Source: Chrysochromulina tobinii | Taxonomy: Eukaryota; Haptophyta; Prymnesiales; Chrysochromulinaceae | Direction of reading: 5' to 3' | DNA length: 15,677 bases | Assembly: GCA_001275005.1 (NCBI GenBank) | Contig: JWZX01000881.1 | Location: 1-15,677, forward strand | In this document: positions 1-8,800 of the stretch, piece by piece | How the letters are laid out: each line of letters starts with the position of its first letter | Position numbering within the stretch: the stretch's first letter is position 1 | The notes under the pieces: model-generated | What the model saw: the letters and a program-made list of their open reading frames with translations, nothing else | Told to the model about the DNA's origin: nothing | Databases searched by the model: none | Position numbers and translations under genes: made by a program

Positions 1-462
1 GACAGCCGCGTGCGACATGAGCGACGCGACACTCGCTTCGAGAACGTTTTACCTTCGAGGACGTTTCTTCGAACATTCGAAGCTGTTCGTTCATGCATGC
101 ATTCTACTTCAGAAGCCAGCATCGTCCCCCACCATGCACGTTTTATGCAGTGGGGAAATCGTCTCTCGCGATGGGTCCGCTGGTTCCTGGCGTCTCGCCT
201 GGGTCCTCTGCTGCTCCTGGTCTCGGCGCCTGTCCTCTCCCAGACCTCTCCCCTCGTCTTCGTAATACCACCAGCCACGATGCCGTTCGGTTGGGCATCT
301 GGATATGAGGAGCCGACATATTTCGCTTTTCCCATCAAATTCGTTTTTTCGGATGAGGAACCGAAAACAAAGATACAAAGTCAACTTACCGCGTACGCGA
401 TTTGACAACGATCCGAGCCATGATCGCCGGGAACGCGTCAGTAAAGAGTAAGCGTCATCCCG
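1..462. other. Gene-less left edge, weak ORF only
   Basis: No recognisable gene. A plus-strand frame opens at an ATG at 97 and runs to a stop ending at 405 (102 codons). It would encode a short basic N-terminus, a hydrophobic leucine-rich stretch that could be a membrane or signal segment, and a tail without recognisable motifs. Its start context is unremarkable and I recognise no homologue, so I do not call it a gene. The first 90 bases contain several loosely repeated TTCGA/ACGTTT words, which is not enough to define a repeat family. The interval lies downstream of the minus-strand ORF that ends at 463 and may hold its 3' UTR. Confidence 0.3.
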
Positions 463-1404
463 TCATCCATACTCGGGTCTCATCTCAGCTTGGCTCGTAT
501 TGAATTTGGCCTCCTTAGCTTGCTTGTAATAGTTGTTCCACAGGTTCTCCGGCAGCCGGCACTCAACATGCCTCAAATTGCCACAGTTCAGTATGGCATG
601 GCGCGCATCGCAAGCGCATGGCCTGCTCGCATCCACGCCCGTTCTGAGCTCGACCGGGGGGCAGGCGCTCCGCACGTGCTGTGCCGCGCAGCCACCGTAG
701 CAAATGATGAGCTCTGCGTTCCCTCGTCCCGTGTGGTTAGAGTCGTGTCTGATGTACTTAAAGTGTCCGAGCTTATCTGACTCTGTGGCGACGACAACTG
801 AATCGTACCCCTTCGCGAGAGCGAAAGAGCACCACTCCTGATCCGACGAGGGCCGGCCCTGATGCAACCAACTTGCCACAATTTTGTCCATGGTGGCGCG
901 GGAGGGAAGTCGCAGGACGCGCCTCACATTGACGAACACGCCAGTGCCCGTGCCGACGAAGAACCAACAGCCGTTAATCTTGCGCTCGCTGGCGCCATTT
1001 CGTAGAGGCAAGAGGCCATCTCCAATGAAGAAGTTGGACGCTTTGACGCAATTCGAGGCGAACCTCGTGACTTCCACCCACGAGTCATCAGAGACGTTCC
1101 AAACTCTGCTCTGTGACGAGGCGCTCGTAGCGTGGGTATAACGTGGGTTGTAGAGAAGCAGTTGTAGAGAATCCTGCGAGGCTGAGAGGTGTGTCACGTT
1201 GTGCCCATCGGTGAGCGACAACGCCTGCGCACTACAGTGCCTGTCACCGAGGCCGCCATACGCGAAGCAAGGCTTGGGGAATGGCATTTCCAAACGAGGA
1301 TCAAGTAAGCGAGGGTGGTAGAGTAGCTGTGGCGATGATGATGCCACTACGTACGATGCGCCATAGACTGTCTCAATGTATGTGGCCCACGTGGATTTGT
1401 TCAT
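463..1404 (-). CDS. Unrecognised Cys-rich protein, possible secreted domain
   Basis: Open frame of 313 aa with an ATG (reverse complement of 1402-1404) and a TGA stop at 463-465. I cannot name a family with certainty. The centre has a run of features that looks like one folded domain: GCWFF (about residue 145), GVFVNVRRVLRL shortly after, then WCSFALAKGYDS and ELIICYGGC before a Cys-rich tail. This layout resembles an extracellular domain of unknown function that I recall from protist and algal proteomes, but that is memory and unverified. Several N-x-S/T sequons (NVT, NVS, NHT, NTS) and many cysteines suit a secretory-pathway protein. No signal peptide is visible at the chosen start, so the true N-terminus could lie in an upstream exon, or the protein could be a fragment. 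Codon use is less GC3-biased than in the genes right of 3.1 kb. Confidence 0.5.
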   Translation of the reverse strand: MNKSTWATYIETVYGASYVVASSSPQLLYHPRLLDPRLEMPFPKPCFAYGGLGDRHCSAQALSLTDGHNVTHLSASQDSLQLLLYNPRYTHATSASSQSRVWNVSDDSWVEVTRFASNCVKASNFFIGDGLLPLRNGASERKINGCWFFVGTGTGVFVNVRRVLRLPSRATMDKIVASWLHQGRPSSDQEWCSFALAKGYDSVVVATESDKLGHFKYIRHDSNHTGRGNAELIICYGGCAAQHVRSACPPVELRTGVDASRPCACDARHAILNCGNLRHVECRLPENLWNNYYKQAKEAKFNTSQAEMRPEYG

Positions 1405-1751
1405 CGTACTTCGTTACGACGTGCATGCCCAAGCAAGCGGCGTCTGGCCGATCGTCTGGCCCCCTGCTCGGGTTCGGGTTAGGGTTAGGGTTAGGGTTAG
1501 GGTTACGAGTGTCGCGAGTGTGGCCGTTCAGTTCTGCAGTTCAGTTCCGTATTGGAAACTCGACTAGCATGCAAGCAAAACATTATTCCGGGACCTTTCG
1601 CTGTGGGCTATTTGTGGTGTGGCCGCAGCGCACTCAGCCTTCCTATACAGCCTGGTTGGGTCCTCCCTGTTGTTCCTGAACCATCCTGAACCTGCTGTGC
1701 TGAAGTGCATTTTGCTAAGTCGTGTTGAAGGAAGAGGTGGCGGATCGCCAA
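1405..1751. other. Divergent intergenic region with telomeric array
   Basis: The gap separates the minus-strand ORF from the plus-strand glycosyltransferase and would contain both promoters. Besides the TTAGGG array I see no convincing TATA box. A plus-strand frame crossing 1619-1750 encodes a hydrophobic stretch, but it is out of phase with the glycosyltransferase. It could contribute a signal-peptide exon only through an intron that I cannot place. Confidence 0.4.
1470..1505 (+). repeat. Interstitial TTAGGG-type telomeric array
   Basis: Five perfect GGGTTA units (1476-1505) follow one variant unit, GGGTTC, at 1470-1475. The array lies in the 347-bp gap between the divergent minus-strand ORF (start 1404) and the glycosyltransferase (start 1752), so it is internal and not a chromosome end. 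Such arrays can be scars of break repair by telomerase, remnants of an old chromosome end, or promoter elements comparable to the telo-box of plants. TTAGGG is the telomere unit of many eukaryotes including haptophytes. The sequence alone does not decide between these origins. Confidence 0.9.
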
Positions 1752-2861
1752 ATGGAGGGCGTTCGATTGCTGAGCACGTGCATCCTAGGCATCGGTGTCC
1801 ATCTGCTAACGTGCGAGACGCGTCTCGCTGTTCGGAATGGAACGACCGCCCGCGATCTTCGCCTCCGCACACTCATGCCTTCCTCTTCCAGTTTCATCGT
1901 CGCCGAGCTGTGCGAGAGTAAGGTGTGGCCAAAACGAGACTTTGGCATGATGAAGGCAAGCGCAGTTGCTGACTATGCGCGGCATGCACCACCAGCTGAT
2001 CTACTGATATTCACCGACAGCGACGTCCTGTTCAATGGTGTAGCGACTCCAGGGGAGTTTGTGCGCCGCTTCGATGCTGCACGAGGCAGCTCTCGAATCG
2101 TGTTTATGGCAGAGCCCTGGTGCTTTGCACCAACGATGGAGACTGTGACTCGACACAAAGGATTACGACGGGTCGAGGCCACCAGCTGCACGGAGCGTAA
2201 GCTTTCGCAGTATGAGCAGCGCGGCCCTTCCCACGCTCAGCGGCCATGGCACTGTCCGCGTTTCCTGAACAGCGGTGCATATGCAGGTTTGGCATCCGAA
2301 GTTGCCAAGCTTGGAGAGCTCTGGGCAGACGCAACGCTCTGGCGCAGAGGTTGTAAGCCGAGGCCAAACTGGGGTTTTGATGACCAGTGTATTGCCATGG
2401 AGATCATGCTGCTCGGCAACGTCTCTATAGCTCTTGATACTCACGAGGTCCTCTTCGCCAGCGGCGGCACTGCTGTGGCACGCTCGTCCCATAGGTTCTC
2501 TCGGAGGCAGAAGTTGATGGCTAACAGCACACGCTGCGCTGCGTGTGGCCGGACGGCATGCGACTGCAGTCTGCTCAATGAGTGGCGCTTTCCAGATTCA
2601 CGGCGACCAAACGTCACATCGGATGGCCGCGTTGCGATAGTGCCGTTGCAGCGCACAGCTCATTACCTCAGCTCATGCGCAATCGCTGAGGTTAATCCAC
2701 TCGTCGTGCATTTCAACGGGGTGAGCAAGAGGCTGATGAAGACCACTGAGATGCAAGCATGGCTTGAGGCCTTCTCCACACCTGCAAACGAGTCTTGGAG
2801 GATGAACAAGGTTATTGAGGCTGGGCCGGACGCAACTCCGCGGCAAGATGCAGCATTCTAG
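1752..2861 (+). CDS. PLOD/procollagen-galactosyltransferase-like glycosyltransferase
   Basis: A 369-aa protein from the first in-frame ATG at 1752; the frame stays open some 30 bases upstream but only from a GTG. It has the landmarks of the glycosyltransferase domain of PLOD and related proteins. These are LLIFTDSDVLFNG with a DxD-type metal/nucleotide-sugar site (D89-S-D91), FLNSGAYAG at 171-179, GFDDQ at 208-212 and VVHFNG at 318-323. Members transfer a sugar from a UDP-sugar in the ER/Golgi lumen, often to hydroxylysine or another protein or glycan acceptor; the acceptor here is unknown. A small cysteine cluster (C-x2-C-x4-C-x-C, about 262-272) sits between the DDQ and HFNG motifs and may be a lineage-specific insert. 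The N-terminus is modestly hydrophobic but not a clean signal anchor, so an upstream exon is possible. It lies tail-to-tail with the MFS gene. Confidence 0.82.
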   Translation: MEGVRLLSTCILGIGVHLLTCETRLAVRNGTTARDLRLRTLMPSSSSFIVAELCESKVWPKRDFGMMKASAVADYARHAPPADLLIFTDSDVLFNGVATPGEFVRRFDAARGSSRIVFMAEPWCFAPTMETVTRHKGLRRVEATSCTERKLSQYEQRGPSHAQRPWHCPRFLNSGAYAGLASEVAKLGELWADATLWRRGCKPRPNWGFDDQCIAMEIMLLGNVSIALDTHEVLFASGGTAVARSSHRFSRRQKLMANSTRCAACGRTACDCSLLNEWRFPDSRRPNVTSDGRVAIVPLQRTAHYLSSCAIAEVNPLVVHFNGVSKRLMKTTEMQAWLEAFSTPANESWRMNKVIEAGPDATPRQDAAF

Positions 2862-3154
2862 GCTAAACAAAGGCCAACTGGACTTCGTCTATGGCGAGTT
2901 ATTGGCCAGGTGGCCTGGGGGTAGAGGAGCAAGACGTGGCGCGCGCATGCCCAGCGCGTAATATCACTGATGCGCAGCGAGGGCCAGGGCGCTCCATGTG
3001 ACTGTTGGATGGGGCATGGGTGTGGAGGTGACTCATTAGGGTACTCGCGGAGTAAAACTCCTCGTATTCTCTATGGCGCAGGCAAGAGGCATGTGCGAAC
3101 CGCCGCGATCGGATACGGATTGCGTAATCTTCGCGGTAACTTTACGTATCGAGT

Positions 3155-4480
3155 CTAGCTCTCTAAGATTGCCGGGATCACTTCTACAGTCGATGCTGAG
3201 GCTCTACGTTCCGCACTTCCGTGGTTAGGAATCCCGCGTGCCGCCGCCCGCAGCAACTCCTCGTCCTTGCGCACACATCCGTGGCAGAGCAGTGGCCACG
3301 CGTACAGCGGCAGGCTCGGCAGCAGCAGCAGCAGAAAACTGGAAGGGCACAGGTTGCATCCAAACAGGTAGCCAGTGGAGAGCAGTGGCCACGCGATGAA
3401 GCCAAGTACCCCTTGCACCATCAGGGTGACGGTGAGGAGGCCAGGGTACGCCTGCGCCGGGAAGGTGAGCGTCAAGTAGGCAAACTCGATCGTGTACGCG
3501 AGCGCACCCAGCACGCACACCGCTACGGGCACAGCCCACGTGGCGCCAGCCCCGCCAGCCCACATGAGAGCTACCACGAGCTGCATGGACGCCACGAGTA
3601 GCAGCGCGGGGATGCAGAACCCGGTACGATCGATCAGGCTGCCGATAAGCGGGGTGAGCAGGAAGGTAGCGTTGATGACAACCGGCACGAACCATTGCAA
3701 GTACGTGACGTTGCCACTCAACTCGCCGGAGCCCGCGGCGCCCGCGCCCCACTGCCCCACGAGAGCCGCCCACCCAAACGTGAGGCAATAGCCCCAAAAC
3801 CGCCACTTGCGGAGCTCTGGGGTCGCGATTCGCAGCGCGCTCAGTGTCGCCCGAAGCGGATTGCTAGTACCGACGCCTGGGCAGAGCCTCGGTTGTCGGA
3901 GCCCGGGCGCGTCGCCGACCACATACGGCGTATCAGGATAAATGGCGCCGACGCCTACGCAGCAGCAGCTTGTGTACACGGCGTAGGCAATGAAGAAAGT
4001 ATCGAGCGGAATGCGCGGGATGTTCAATACGAGATACGCGTAGCCAGCGACGTTGAACGCCGCCGCTAAGATGGAGATACACAGTCCCCTTTTGGCAGGA
4101 AACAGATTCGCAAAATGGTAGGCCGTGATGTAGGGGCCGTTGCCGCCACCACCAATCAAGCCATAGCCAACGGCGTAGGCGTACGGGTTGCGCACCTCTT
4201 GGACCACCGCGAGAGCGATCACCGTGTTTCCGAAGGCAGCAATCATGAGCCCAAGGACAGCACAACCGCGCGGACCGAGGCTGTCGTGCAACGCGCTCCA
4301 CACTAGTGACATCCACGTGAGCATCTGGAAGCCGAAGTCGAAGACTATGTTGAGGCCCTCGGCATCCAGGAGGCCGCTCGAGCCGATGCGATTCGCAAAG
4401 GCACCGAGCCCAAGGATCACCCCGCCAGAAGTGGTACACGCCACAACGCAGACGAAGGCAAAGGTCCAGATGCGGCTCAT
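3155..4480 (-). CDS. MFS transporter, SLC43/FMP42-like
   Basis: A 441-aa multi-pass membrane protein from the ATG at 4480 (MSRIWTFAF), which falls directly before the first membrane segment. The frame stays open further upstream to a TTG at 4765, but that extension has no ATG, is not membrane-like and would overlap the divergent gene. Visible motifs are the MFS motif-A-like HDSLGPRG after TM2 and its second copy GSLIDRTG in the C-terminal half. A Gly-rich TM followed by FANLFPAKRGLCISILAAAFN is typical of the SLC43/FMP42 branch. About 12 hydrophobic segments are expected, with a hydrophilic central loop near PDTPYVVGDAPG and a short cytosolic tail. SLC43 proteins move large neutral amino acids or purines, while FMP42 is poorly defined, so the substrate here is open. 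Its start is 242 bp from the start of the divergent NMN adenylyltransferase-like gene. Confidence 0.85.
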   Translation of the reverse strand: MSRIWTFAFVCVVACTTSGGVILGLGAFANRIGSSGLLDAEGLNIVFDFGFQMLTWMSLVWSALHDSLGPRGCAVLGLMIAAFGNTVIALAVVQEVRNPYAYAVGYGLIGGGGNGPYITAYHFANLFPAKRGLCISILAAAFNVAGYAYLVLNIPRIPLDTFFIAYAVYTSCCCVGVGAIYPDTPYVVGDAPGLRQPRLCPGVGTSNPLRATLSALRIATPELRKWRFWGYCLTFGWAALVGQWGAGAAGSGELSGNVTYLQWFVPVVINATFLLTPLIGSLIDRTGFCIPALLLVASMQLVVALMWAGGAGATWAVPVAVCVLGALAYTIEFAYLTLTFPAQAYPGLLTVTLMVQGVLGFIAWPLLSTGYLFGCNLCPSSFLLLLLPSLPLYAWPLLCHGCVRKDEELLRAAARGIPNHGSAERRASASTVEVIPAILES

Positions 4481-4722
4481 CGCCGTCCTCGCGCCACTGC
4501 CGATGGGGCCCACGCAAGAATCACGCAAGGGGCTCGCAGTGGCCCACGACTGCGGCACGAGAGTGAGAGTCGTCGGCCTTGTTCTCCCATGGTGCGAAGA
4601 CGCGACCTGGGAAAAGGCGCAGAGAGTTTCGGAACAATCCGAAACGGCGGCGTCCGGAGTGTCGAAGACATAAAAAGGATGACTCCCCTGGCAGTTCGTG
4701 ATGAAACCGCTTTGTTCTTTTG
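4481..4722. promoter_or_regulatory. Shared divergent promoter, MFS / NMNAT-like
   Basis: This 242-bp head-to-head gap must hold both promoters unless untranslated exons lie elsewhere. It contains a perfect dyad at 4626-4645 (8-bp arms GTTTCGGA/TCCGAAAC, 4-base spacer). An A/T-rich CATAAAAAGG element lies at about 4669-4678, some 45-55 bases before the plus-strand ATG and in a TATA-like position for that gene. Co-regulation of the two genes is inference. Confidence 0.45.
4626..4645. repeat. Perfect 8-bp inverted repeat in divergent promoter
   Basis: The arms GTTTCGGA and TCCGAAAC flank the spacer ACAA. The arms match without error, and the site is in the middle of the divergent promoter. It is a candidate binding site for a dimeric regulator; a chance hairpin is the alternative. 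Confidence 0.6.
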
Positions 4723-5583
4723 ATGCGTCGACACATCGCTCGGGCCTCACGCTGCTCTGCGACAACGTTGGCCCTGCTCTGCAGCGTGCGCGCTCGTCCG
4801 TTATCGATGCTTGCTGTCAACCAGGAGCGTTTGCAGCGCGCGCTTGACTCCGTTTCGATTGGTGAGCCGCCGCGTATAGAGCTCACACTTGGCGAGGCCA
4901 CGTTGCCCTCTAATGGCCTCGCGGTGCTTGACTCATCTTTCAATCCGCCGACGCGCGCGCACCTGCACATGATCGATGCCGCGACGAAGACGTTTGGCAT
5001 GGGGCGCTCGCTGCTCCTCCTCGCCAAGCAAAACGCCGACAAGCCAATCGTTGGCGCTTCGCTTGTGCAGCGCCTCGAAATGATGGAGGCCATCGCCGCC
5101 ACAGCCGAACCTCCGGGCTCGATGCTCTGCGGCGTGACTGCGCACCCGCTCTTTGTCGACAAGGCGACGGCATTGCAGCAGCTCTTTGGCGACCGCGAGG
5201 GCGGCGTGCGCATCGTGGTGCTCGTCGGCTTCGACACATGGGTACGCATCGTCGATCCCAAGTACTACGCGCCCGGCGGGCTGGACGCGGCGCTACGCGA
5301 CATTTTTCGCGCGGTCGAGGTGCTGGTCGCTAGCCGCGATCCGGCCAGTGCGAGCAACCTTGAGCCGTTGCGCACGGAGGAGCAGGAGGCACTCGTGCTC
5401 TCTCTCTCCGACGAGGTGACAGGCGGCCGACTGCACTTCCTACGCAATGATCCGCAGGTGGCGGACCTCTCGTCTAGCGCGGTGCGCAAGGCAGTTGCGG
5501 CCGGCGACGGCAGCAGCGCGCGCGCGATGCTGCCTGACTGCCTGATCTCCTTTGTGGAGGAGCGCGGGCTGTACACAAGCTAG
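4723..5583 (+). CDS. NMN adenylyltransferase-like nucleotidyltransferase (POF1-like)
   Basis: A 286-aa protein from the ATG at 4723 (a TTG lies directly before it); a second Met at 4807 gives a shorter form. The nucleotidylyltransferase fold is marked by LDSSFNPPTRAHL, the (G)xFNPPTxxH nucleotide-binding motif with His80. VVLVGFDTWVRIVDPKYY comes in the middle, and DLSSSAVRKAV near the C-terminus is the family's ISSTxxR-type motif. NMNAT enzymes make NAD+ from nicotinamide mononucleotide and ATP. The GFDT-x-RI-x-DPKYY stretch is, as I recall, characteristic of the fungal/plant POF1-like subgroup, so another nucleotidyl transfer is possible. The first 28 residues are Arg/Ser/Ala-rich with no acidic residue, which suits a mitochondrial or plastid targeting peptide, with Met at 4807 beginning the mature or cytosolic form. 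It is divergent from the MFS gene. Confidence 0.85.
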   Translation: MRRHIARASRCSATTLALLCSVRARPLSMLAVNQERLQRALDSVSIGEPPRIELTLGEATLPSNGLAVLDSSFNPPTRAHLHMIDAATKTFGMGRSLLLLAKQNADKPIVGASLVQRLEMMEAIAATAEPPGSMLCGVTAHPLFVDKATALQQLFGDREGGVRIVVLVGFDTWVRIVDPKYYAPGGLDAALRDIFRAVEVLVASRDPASASNLEPLRTEEQEALVLSLSDEVTGGRLHFLRNDPQVADLSSSAVRKAVAAGDGSSARAMLPDCLISFVEERGLYTS

Positions 5584-5893
5584 TGCTCATGTGCTCTAGA
5601 AAAGACCTCGCGTTCACAGCCAGACAGCGTTGTTTTTGCTTTTGACCTTGACTGTCTGTGTCTCGCTGCGTGCGAAGGTTCCGCCAACGAAGGTCTTGTC
5701 ACACGTTTCTGTGGAATTCACGCAGATTTAATTCTGAGAATACAGGTACTCCAGTACAGCCACAGCGCGGGTACCCGCGGGAGTTGCGGTATATTCATTT
5801 TACGGTGCCGTACGCACAGTACTCACAGGCCTTTCCGTTTCCCCAGAGCGGGGGGAGCTGCCCGGTCTAATCTAGATCCCAGGGGCAGGGTTT
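5584..5893. promoter_or_regulatory. Intergenic region upstream of the HTH-like gene
   Basis: 310 bp between the NMNAT-like stop and the ATG at 5894. It holds a perfect 14-bp palindrome CGCGGGTACCCGCG (5766-5779), followed 11 bases later by an A/T-rich TATATTCATTTTA stretch (about 5790-5802) that could serve as a TATA-like element roughly 100 bases before the ATG. No supported gene lies here; the 70-codon frame at 5658-5870 has no recognisable content. Confidence 0.4.
5766..5779. repeat. Perfect 14-bp palindrome upstream of HTH-like gene
   Basis: CGCGGGTACCCGCG is self-complementary over all 14 bases. It lies just before a TATA-like stretch and about 115 bases before the downstream ATG, a plausible operator-like site for a dimeric DNA-binding protein, possibly the product of the gene itself. 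The function is inference. Confidence 0.55.
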
Positions 5894-8800
5894 ATGGTCA
5901 TCACAGTCACACCGCACCGTGCGCGTGAGGAACGCGCAGCAGCTCGCGCAGCCATCGCGACGATGTCTTCGGCCTCGTCCGCCTCGAACCCGCCCGAGGA
6001 AGTTGCGCCTTCGGATCAGGCGCCGGCGACCGCCGTGACTCAGGGGCCGGAGTACACGCGGGGCGCACGCGGGAATCTCCAAGAGTTGCCTCTGCCAACT
6101 CGCGCCGCCGAGGAATTGGCCTCAAGTGTGCTGGAGATGCTTCGCACTCGCGGTCTCTCACAGACAGCGCTCTGTTGCCAGCTGTCGCTGTCACCCGTCT
6201 ACTTTTCGATCTGGCTCAAGGGCAGGCCGATGCCCGAACTGACGAAGCAGCTGTACTCCGCTGCCATCGAGCTGTGGCTCGACGATGAACAGTTTCACAT
6301 TCTGGACCCCTCGATCACGCGGACCAACCCATCGCAAGTGCCGCGATCCAAGGGTGGCAAATCGCTGGCCGAGGTCAAGGAGCGCGCACCGACCGAGCCC
6401 GGCGGTCGCGCGAAAGCCGCGGCGCCCAAGGGCAGTAAGCAGGAGCGCGACCAGCTCTCCGTGCCGACGACCCCTTACGGGCTGCTCGCGGAGCTGCTGA
6501 GCGCCTCGCCGAGCGGCATGGCGCCATCGTGCAGCGGGACGACCGAGCTCGCCTTTCAGTTGCACTCGGGCACGCGACCGCTCCCATCCGCCTTCCGCGA
6601 CGGCGGAGTCTCCACGTGCACGGGGATCGCCGTGGGTGCAGGCGGCGTGGGTGCGGGCATGGGTGCGGGCATGGGTGCGGCGCTGGTGAGCGAGGCAGAG
6701 GCATCGCTGCTCATCGTGCACGCGAAGCTCGTGCTCGAGGAGACGGCGGCCGGCACGGCGCCCACCAGCGCCACCGCCGTGGCGGAGACGACGGCGGCAG
6801 AGGGGCTCTCGGCAGGCGAGGCAATCGAAAGTAGTGGCAGCGGCGGTGGGAGTGGCGGCGGTGGTGCTGGCAGCGGCTGCTCTCCACAAGTGCTCTGGAT
6901 CGAGTTTCGTATCGAGGGCGACGCCGCCCCGCTCGCCGTGCTGCTCGCCAACGGCGCGATGCGTGCCCCTGACGACGTGCCCTCTGCTTCCACAGAGGAC
7001 AGCCGAGCCGCTGTCCTCGCCCTGACGGAACGCCCACAGCGCTACCGACGCACTCCAAGCCACCATCGGGAGAACGCCATGTCGAGTGAGCGCTCACTGC
7101 TCGCGCGGGCTCTCGCCGACTCGCGACGCACCGCGGCCGAGGTGGCGGCAGCGGCGGCCGCAGCGGCGGCCGCAGCGGAGGTGCCTGAGACCACCACGAC
7201 AGCGCGTCTCCAGTCGCCTGCGTCCTCAACGGCCGCCGCCGCTCCTTATTTGGAACGGGCGGCGCTCGGGCATCCAACGGCCGCCGCCGCCGCCGCCGCC
7301 GCCGCCGTCACCGCCACCGCAGCCACTGCCGCCGCCCGTCCAGTCGCCGCTTCCGCCGCGACTGATCTGAAGAGCATCCGCCGACAGCTACTCAGCACAC
7401 TGCAGGCGATGGCCGCCGCGCCTCTTCAGATTCGTCAAAGGCGGCGCCAGGCACTCGACCTCGCGTCCGCGTGGGGCGAGGGTCGTGGCATGTGGGTGGG
7501 CTTCTGCTCGTGCTGCGGACGCCATTTCGAGCGGCTCGACGGCACCGAACAGCTGGCAGCCCATGCGGGCGTTCACCTCGTCCATTCACACCTGCAACGC
7601 GTCCGGCGTGAAGAGCTGCCAGCCGCGCTGAATCGGCTGCGCGCCGCGGCGACCGTTGGAGCGTCCGCGGAGGCGCTCCGCCTCGAACTCGAGGGCGCGC
7701 GTCGTCTCGGGCGTCTCGTGCCTGATGGCGCGCTCCAGCGGGCGATGGTCATGGGCGAGGCACGCCTTCGAGTGCTCGATCGTCCTCGCGCAGCTCTCTT
7801 GCCGCCCACTGTCTTGCCGCCCACTGTCTTGCCGCCCATGTTCCCGGCAGCAGGCCCTGCCCCGCCCCCACCCCCTGCCCCGCCCCCACACCAGGGATGG
7901 GGCGGATGGCCTCCCATGGCGCGGCTGGCCTCGACGGTCTTCCCGCCAACGGGCTTCCCGCCAACGGGCTTCCCGCCAACGGTCTTCCCGCCAACGGTCT
8001 TCCCGCCAACGGGCTTCCCGCCAACGGGCTTCCCGCCCACACCCTCGGCATCGGGGAGTGGGTTAGGTGCGATGGCCGACGCACACGAGGCCAGCCGCGC
8101 GGGTGCCCTCGCCGCCGCACCTCTGGCGCCGGTGGCTATGGCCGCCGAATTTGCGGCGGCGGCGGCCGAAATTGCAGCCAAGAGACGGCGACCCGACGAG
8201 CCCGTAACCACCGCTGACGACGCTGCCGGCGGCGCCAAGCGACTACGCCACGATGAGCACACCGCCACCGGCGCCGGTGCAGATGCGACAATGGGTGTGC
8301 ACGGTGTGGACGGTGTGAAAGGTGCGGATGCGACAATGGCGGCGGCGGCGGCCTCTGGCACGGAGGACGTTCGGGGCGTCGCGGCGAAGGACGTGGGATG
8401 GAGGACGCTGCTGCCCGCAGCGATCGCACCTTTCACACCGTCCACACCGTTCACACCCGCAGGCCTCGTCTGCGACCCGATGGCGATGCCGGGCATGGTT
8501 CCTTTCGGCATGGGCAGCGGCAGCCCCACGGGCCTTTACCCTCCCGCCCACAGCGCAGCCTACGCGAGCGCTCTCATGAGCCGCACCGGCCACCTGCCCG
8601 AGCCGCCGCAAGCGTTTAGCTCCGCTGACCACCTACCCCAGCCGCCACCTGCGTGCGCCACGCGCGATGCCAGCACAGGCCGTTGCGCAAGTGCAAGTAC
8701 GGGCGCTGGCGGCGGCAGCAACGGCGCGGCGATGAGCACCGCTCCGCCTGTGTCAACGTACAGCGCCTCCGGCGGAACAGTCATCTACAATGTTCTCGAC

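Noticed and set aside
1470-1505. Chromosome end
   Set aside because: Unrelated sequence and genes continue on both sides; only about six units are present.
2904-2915. GGCCA-GG-TGGCC dyad after the glycosyltransferase as a terminator
   Set aside because: The stem is only 5 bp, with no U-run, in a eukaryotic context; too weak to call.
4481-4765. 95-residue N-terminal extension of the MFS protein
   Set aside because: It starts at a TTG with no in-frame ATG, overlaps the divergent NMNAT-like start, and the first membrane segment follows directly after the Met at 4480.
6191-7066. 291-codon minus-strand frame
   Set aside because: Antisense shadow of the HTH-like gene, Arg/Ala/His-rich, with no recognisable motif.
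7936-8040. CRISPR-like regularly spaced repeats
   Set aside because: The units are contiguous, with no unique spacers, and they keep the reading frame of a protein, so this is a coding minisatellite.
7573-8529. 318-codon open frame on the minus strand
   Set aside because: It mirrors the Pro/Ala repeats of the plus-strand gene; GC-rich triplet repeats leave antisense frames open. It shows no domain motifs.
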